A stretch of 64,000 nucleotides of DNA from Cordia subcordata (taxonomy: Eukaryota > Streptophyta > Magnoliopsida > Boraginales > Cordiaceae), in the NCBI GenBank assembly GCA_028554755.1, contig JAPTOF010000015.1, positions 806,001 to 870,000 on the forward strand, read 5' to 3'. Shown piece by piece: positions 57,830 to 64,000 of this stretch. Below the pieces are notes generated by a model. It made no database searches. It was not told where the DNA came from and worked only from the letters and a program-made list of their open reading frames with translations. The position numbers were made by a program, and so were the translations under genes. Position 1 is the first letter of the stretch, and every line of letters starts with the position of its first letter.

Positions 57830-60288
57830 TTGTAATAGCCCTTCAACACACACTGTAATTTCAATATTCTGTTTTACATTTTTGAGTTTTTAATGAATAA
57901 CGACCATATCTCAATAATCAGTGACGATATTAATCAACACGGAGTTTTCTAATACTTTTTTTTTTTTTTAAATTAGGATAGAACTAAAATTGACTATTGA
58001 GGTTAGATAAGTAGAAAACAGAGAGTAAACGCAGGAATTCCCTAATATAGAGAACCCTCAGTTAGAAACAATTATTTTAACTTCTTAAATTTGATTAAAG
58101 ACACAATTTTGGGAAACTATGAGAGATGACTTGAGACAGATCCAATTTTTCTAATATTGCACACATTTGCCACTTGCAAGATTTTTCTTTGTTTCTTTTT
58201 TGTAATTTGAAAAACGCGTAATGAGTTCATAAAGCAATCGAAGTTTGTCATTCTCCTGGTAGTTTCAAAACCTAACATGTTATGCATGGCCAAGTATTTC
58301 CATTCTGCAGTTAATTAAATTGTAACTAAACGACATAAATCAAGCCTACCATGTGAAGCACGCAAGAAGAATTTTGACCAGGTAGCATGTATTTTGGATG
58401 TGTGTGTACATTGTCAAATCTACTGCGTGAGATAAGTTGGAAAAAAGATCATCAAAATCAAGCAAGATAAAAATGATTGATCCAAGTCAAAAACTGTGGA
58501 GTTGCAGCTTACAGAATCAAACCAAACCAAACCAAGTCTTGTATCACCAAGTGGGGCCGGCCACTGGGAGCTTATGGCACCCCTGGGGGGGGGGGGGGGG
58601 ACGCGATGATTTACGTTCAACGGAGTTCATGAACTGAAATAGACAAAATTGATTGTGTTATGGTATCTGGTTTTCACAAGCGTGACTAGTTTGAATGGGT
58701 TAGAGTCCTGCAACAGGAACGTCATGCAGCAGTATGAATTCTTCACTTCATCAGCAAATACGATGGACCTGAATATTGTTTCAACATGAATTTTTACCTT
58801 ACCCAAGAGACATCATTGACTAGCTTGAGAATGCATCTCCAGCTGCTGTTCCTCGGCCACAGTTCTTCCACCTACATGAACAATCGCCAATCTGACAAGG
58901 TCGTATTGATGAGCAAAGTTGAAACCTAACACGTACTGAAAAAGAAATCAGCTGCTTGGTTGTCTCTCATGAAATGGCATAGAAGAAACCTATTCCTCAA
59001 ATGAGTTCACGGATTATGCGTAGAAAAGAGCATAACTAACTAGACAAATATTTCATGAAAAGTGAGTATTATAATAATAACAAAGAGTAAATCCAGAAAA
59101 AAAATTCTATTATGTCCATGTTCCAACGTTTTCAAATTGTTGGTTCTGTTTAGAAGAGGAATTAACATAAATGCAAGTGACACACAATATAATAGCCACA
59201 ATAACCACATGAAACGAGAACCCAAAAGAGTGGCTTATTCACAAGGCACCAACATAGGAATATGTAGCAGCACACAGCGATGAGATCCATAGACAGTGTT
59301 GAACCACACAGCAATGCTGATTAGCCAGAGTGCCCTCTATGTGTATAGACATATACTTTCATGTTCCCTATTATTTGGTTTTCTCAAAATTGTCTAGGAC
59401 AATTCCCAGCAAGCAGTGCCATATGGTCAAAGGAACAAAGAAGAAAAAGACCAAGTGATGTTTGGTTTGTCACATGAACTGAAGGACAGCTTTTGTTACC
59501 TGCTCGAATTGAAAATTCTCCTAAGCAAGTTACAACCTAGTTTACTATGTCAAAGCTGCAAGAACAAACAGAGTTTGCTAGGAAGTGGAATTGGAAGGGT
59601 CCAGCTTCATTTGCTCCATTTAACTTTCAGGTTCAACAAGGATTTTTTCACTGCTTGGTTACTTGAATCTGGTGCCACCTATTTTACTCTCAGGTTCAAG
59701 CAACAAGCTCTCATCAGGGCACATCGTCAAGTCCTTTCCAGATCTGCCAAACAGTTTCAATCCTCTATTCCATCATATGTTCCATGAAAATCAGCCATAT
59801 CCTTGTGCCTCAAAAGATAAATCTGAACGAATTGGATAGTAACGTTTTAGCACAGTGCAATTGAGCATTCATATTTCAATGCAACAACAACACGACAAGC
59901 AGGACTAAGATGAAAATAGTTAGGGTTATGGGGAGAATAGGATATGTGGCATTAGTCTGGATTCTACTACTGTACATAATACTTTGTCAATGGTCCAAAT
60001 TTTTAAATTCTTTTCGTCTTTACTCACAATAGAACATTGCAGGCCCGAACCATGTTGTACCATACAAGAGTTAACTTCTTTTATCATGCAAGTTTGTCTA
60101 GTTTCACACCTTTTTAACTTAACTGTTCACTTATGTTTTTAATATGTAGAAGTAGGATGTTTGTCAGCTGCTGCTGTGGCACAACAAAAAGATCTTCCCA
60201 TCAAAGTATTCTGCCCGATCAAACAAAACTTTTGGAAATTCATGACTTAAATTGCAGACTTTTTCTTAGCTGCCATGTGAAACACAGC
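57830..60288. other. Intergenic; G16 tract, possible gag-like trace, no firm gene
   Basis: A run of 16 G lies at 58585-58600. A + strand frame at 59416-59787 has a faint retrotransposon-gag look (GLSHELKDSF, and KLQEQTEFA in a shifted frame), but not enough to name. The rest shows nothing. Confidence 0.35.
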
Positions 60289-60487
60289 TGCTGAAGATTT
60301 TTGTAAAAGAGATTTTATTCATTCTCTTGTGTGTGTCTATAAAAGTAATTTATAGAGGTATTTATACACAAAATTGAGGACAAAAAAAGGTAATAAAATT
60401 TCTACAAATTAGGAAATAAATTGCTACAAATTAGGGCCTAAGAATCTGCCCAAATCAAATAAGATCAATCAACAAGATCAATCAACA
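60289..60487 (-). repeat. 3' LTR of copia E
   Basis: About 199 bp, TGTTGATTG to TCTTCAGCA on the minus strand. The outer edge is placed by the TG...CA rule only, because the partner LTR is outside the window. Confidence 0.6.
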
Positions 60488-60489
60488 TT

Positions 60490-63400
60490 TCCCTTGAAGT
60501 TGGTGCATAGATATCACACATGCCCAACTTGTAGATCAAGGTGTGAGATGTCCTGTTGCTAAGCCCTTTAGTGAAAACGTCAGCAAGTTGCTTGTCAGAC
60601 ATCACATGGAGTAAGCTCAAGGCTCCATTTGATAGTTTTCTTTAATGAATTGGCGATCAATTTCTATGTGCTTCATCCGATCATGCTATACTGAATTCTG
60701 AGCTATACTGATGGCAGTTTTGTTGTCACAATACAAAAGTAATTTGCTTTTTTTTGACAAATTTAGTTCCTCTATTACTTTTTTCAGCCACAAAAGCTCA
60801 CAAACACGTTGAGACATAGCTCTGTATTCTGCTTCAGCACTTGATCGAGCGACTACACTCTGCTTCTTACTTCTCCAAGTGACTAGGTTTCCGCCCACAA
60901 GCATACAATAACTAGATGTAGACCTCCTATCATCTAGAGATCTAGCCCAATCTGCATTCATAAAAGCTTCTATCTGGAGGTGACCATGTTTGGAGAAAAG
61001 GAGACCTTTCCGAGGAGCAGACTTTAGATAACGTAGAATACGAAAGACAGCTGGCATGTAGACTCACGAGGATCATGAATGAACTGGCTTACTAAGCTGA
61101 TAGCATATGCTATGTTTGGTCTAGTGTGTGAGAGATAAATCAGTCTTTCAACCAATCTTTGATCTCTCCTTATCAACTGACTCTCTAATCCTTGCCTGCA
61201 GCTTATGATTACTCTTAATAGGCGATTCTACTACTTTGCAGCCCAACACACCAATTTCTTCCAAGAGATCCAAAATATATTTCCTTTGAGAGATGAAGAT
61301 TCCTTTTGTTGATCTGGCAACTTCAATTCCCAGAAAACATGGCAATTTTCCTAGATCCTTGATCTCAAATTCCTTAGCCAAGAGCTTCTTTAGTCGAGCT
61401 ATCTCTTCTTTGTCATTTCCTGTCATCACTATGTCATCAACATAAACTATAAGAATAGTGATCTTACTTTTGTGATGTCTTATAAAAAAGGTATGATCAC
61501 ATTGCTTTGTTGATAGCCAAAAGAGATCATGTCCTTGTTGAATCTGTCGAACCATGCTTTGGGAGATTGTTTCAGTTCGTACAGGGCCTTCTTCAATCTA
61601 CACACTTTCCTTGTGTTCTCTCATTATCATATCCAGGAGAAATCTCCATGTACACCTCCTCTTCCAAATCTCCATGTAAGAAGGCATTTTTCACATCAAA
61701 CTGTTGCAAGTCCCAATCAAGGTTGGCTGTACAAGATAATACGATTCTGATCATGTTCATCTTGGTGACTAGGGCGACGTCTCCTGGTAGTACACTCTAT
61801 AAGTTTGAGTGAATCCCTTAGCTATCAATCTAGCTTTGAACCGTTCAATTGAACCATCAGCTTTGTGTTTCACAATGAACACCCATTTGCATCCAACTAG
61901 TTTCTTGTTTGATGGAGGGGTAACACGTTCACATGTCTTATTTTTAGCCAGAGCCTTCATTTTTTCAACCATGGCTTCTTTCCACTTGGGATCTCTGAAA
62001 GCTGTCTCCCAATCCTGGGGAATAGACACAAAGGAAATGAACAAGGCAAAAGCTCTATAGGAAGGTGACAAGAAATCATAGGAAACAAAGTTAGAAATCG
62101 GATGTTTGGTATAGGACTTGACACCTTTCCTTTAAGCAATAGGTTTATCTAAATCATTAGTGGAAGCAAAGATTAAAGACAACTCACCGGAAGAGGAAGA
62201 TAAGGTAGGGTGCATGATGGCTTTTCCTTGGTGCGGGATGGCTTCTTCTTCTTCTGTTTCTTTTTCTGTCCTGTTTCTCTTTTAGTATCGCTTTAAATCA
62301 AGACTATCCAATTGCCCAATAGTCTCGCCATCAACAGTAATCTCTCCTAAAGTTCCTTCATCAGAATTCTCTCCTCGGGTAAAGTCATCAAGGGATACAA
62401 AACTAGGTATTTATAGACAAAATACTTCCTCGATGGAGGATGATAACTTTTGTAACCCTTCTGCGTTGGAGAATACCCAATAAACACACATCTGAGGACC
62501 CTCAGATCTAGTTTCCCAGCTGTTCTGGTATGAACAAAACAAACACACCCAAACACCTTGAAGGAACAATATAATCATTTTTTCCTTGTAAGATGTCTAA
62601 AGGACTCTTAAAGTTGAGAGTTTTGAGAGGCATTCTCCTGATGAGATAGGTAGCTACCAAGATTGCATCCCCCCAGTAAGGTTTTGGGAGGTTCATGGTG
62701 AACATAAAAGATTTAGTAGCTTTCAATAGATGCCTCTTCTTCCTTTTAGCTACTTCATTCTGTGACTAGTGTAAGGACAACTAGTTTGACGTATTATCCC
62801 AATGGACTCCAAGTAGGTACCAAACCTACTGTCGATGTATTCTGTGCCATTATTTGCTCTCATAATTTTTATTTTTGCATTAAATTTAGAACGTAACATC
62901 TTATGAAAAGATTGGAAGCACGAAAATACATCACTTTTTGATTTTATCAAATATACCCAAGTCATCCTCGTGGAACAATCAATAAATGTGACAAACCATC
63001 GATTACCCGACAATGATATAGTAGTCTGAGTAGGACCCCAAGCATCAGAATGGACAGTAAAAAACGGAATTGTACTTTTATTATTGTTGAAAGGATAAGA
63101 GTTTCTAGTATGTTTGGCATACTCACAAGCATCACAAAACAAAGAATCAAGCTGAGTCTTTGAGCACAAACTCGGATATAATTTCTCTAAGACGAAAAGG
63201 ATGGATGTCCCACCTGTCTATGCCACTGTATTATTTCTTGGTTTACATCCTTATTTCCTCCAAGAGAAGCTTGATACGGAACAAAACAGCGACTCCCTTC
63301 CAACATATATAAGCCATCATGCAATCTACCACTACTAATCCTCTTCATTATTTGAAGGTCCTAAAAAACACAATGATCAGGAAAAAAATTCAATTTTGTA

Positions 63401-63930
63401 ATTTAGAGTTTTGGTGATGGCACTGACAGAAAAGAGATTAACAGGGAATCAAGGAACAAAAAGGATAGACAATAGTGTAATACAGGGAGCACAAATAATA
63501 GAACCTGTTCCAGATACAGGGGTAAGAGAACCATCGGCTATTCTGACACTATCAATTTTTTGACATATACAGTAGTTAAGAAAGCCTTTAGAGAAGTTTG
63601 TCATGTGTGTATTCGCATAAGAATCAATAATCCATGAATTAGTATCAAGGTGGACATTGAAAGCATTACCTAACTTTACAAAGTTGGATGTTGCACTAGT
63701 GGAAGAGTCACATTGTGACAGAAGACGTTGGAGGCGCTGGATTTCATCAGCTGAAAAAATATTAATAGAGGTTGTCTCCTTAGAGGACTCTACAGTCTCT
63801 GACAAATTTGCTTGAGTCCTTGTTGAGTTAACTTGTTTTCCTCCTCAACCTCTAGTGGGTCGACCATGCAACTTCCAGTAAGTCTTCTTAGTATGCCATG
63901 GATTCGCATAATAATCACAGTGTAGATGAT
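60490..63930 (-). pseudogene. Gag end and pol of copia E
   Basis: The Gag knuckle region near 63840-63930 reads DYYANPWHTKKTYWKLHG, with Cys positions changed to Tyr. The protease block (63449-63805) has IIDSYANTHM in place of the usual DSGA. Integrase (62347-63169) has HSDAWGP and MRANNGTEY, where the expected second catalytic Asp is Asn, then TSCPYTSH. RT (61769-62071, 61148-61555) has GCKWVF, FKARLIAKGFTQ and catalytic YVDD. RNase H (60490-61057) has FMNADWARSLDDRRS, SSAEAEYRA and LYCDNKTAISIA. Stops and frameshifts separate the blocks, so it is not functional. Confidence 0.88.
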
Positions 63931-64000
63931 GTGCCATGGACTTTATTTCTAATTTCAAAGATCTGAACATCATTCCCCATTTGTGATTATGTGAGAGCAA

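Larger units (their letters stand above)
60289..64000 (-). mobile_element. Ty1/copia element E, runs off the right edge
   Basis: The 3' LTR and pol are in the window; the 5' LTR and most of gag are not. PPT-like TTCAAGGGAAA precedes an LTR that starts TGTTGATTGATC on the minus strand. Pol shows RE1/TNT1-type copia motifs with several breaks. Confidence 0.88.

Noticed and set aside
58585..58600. G16 tract (and C13/C10 tracts at 49300-49361) as functional elements
   Set aside because: Homopolymers of this kind are common assembly-sensitive microsatellites; nothing around them suggests function.
59416..59787. 123-codon + strand frame with a faint gag-like look
   Set aside because: GLSHELKDSF and, in another frame, KLQEQTEFA vaguely resemble LTR-retrotransposon gag, but there are no knuckle, flanking pol or LTRs. 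Similarity is too weak to call.

Overview
This window is nuclear DNA of a flowering plant, most likely a eudicot. It is AT-rich and repeat-dense. It holds two host genes with clean plant splice signals or a recognisable plant-only domain. The rest is mostly Ty1/copia LTR retrotransposons (including a Sirevirus), Mutator-like, hAT-like and PIF/Harbinger-like DNA transposons, LINE RNase H remnants, and micro- and minisatellites. I cannot name the species from sequence alone.

Layout. 1-1400: AT-rich tandem duplication, then the terminal part of a Mutator-like element (MULE). 1438-8496: a complete but decayed MULE with ~200 bp terminal inverted repeats. It carries two convergent genes: a plant mobile domain (PMD) gene on + and a mudrA-type transposase on -. 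8648-8874: MITE. 10475-16865 (-): a conserved six-exon host gene (624 aa, bromodomain-associated histone fold plus Q-rich tail, probably a SAGA-type coactivator subunit). Intron 5 holds a TRIM-like retrotransposon with a perfect 5-bp target-site duplication (TSD). Intron 4 holds a hAT-like element with a very GC-rich core. A second hAT-like element sits 117 bp upstream of the start codon. 17.8-18.3 kb: LINE RNase H remnant. 18.8-25.7 kb: 5'-truncated Sirevirus (RT/RNase H, env-like region, 3' LTR), split by a 2.2-kb LTR-type insertion. 26439-27089 (-): intact single-exon DUF4228/PADRE gene. 27.5-28.3 kb: a cluster of three MITEs. 29.8-39.2 kb: a three-level nest in which copia element C lies inside copia element B, which lies inside a small TIR element. 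39.8-48.3 kb: minisatellites, microsatellites and several long-TIR (foldback) elements, one holding a nested 1.8-kb LTR-like insertion. 49.7-50.3 kb: hAT-like element. 50736-55767: copia element D (-), gag-less, with paired 291-bp LTRs and TSD. 56.7-57.8 kb: old tandem duplication. 60289 to the window end: copia element E (-), running off the right edge.

How parts work together. The MULE is arranged like maize MuDR (transposase at one end, a second gene convergent from the other end), but a PMD gene occupies the second position. Both genes are broken by many stop codons, so the copy cannot be autonomous now. The two host genes appear intact. The histone-fold gene has had transposons land in two introns and its proximal promoter without damage to its exons. 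I found no rRNA, tRNA, CRISPR or operon-type features. No wholly new biological system is demonstrable from sequence; the MULE/PMD partnership is the most interesting candidate.
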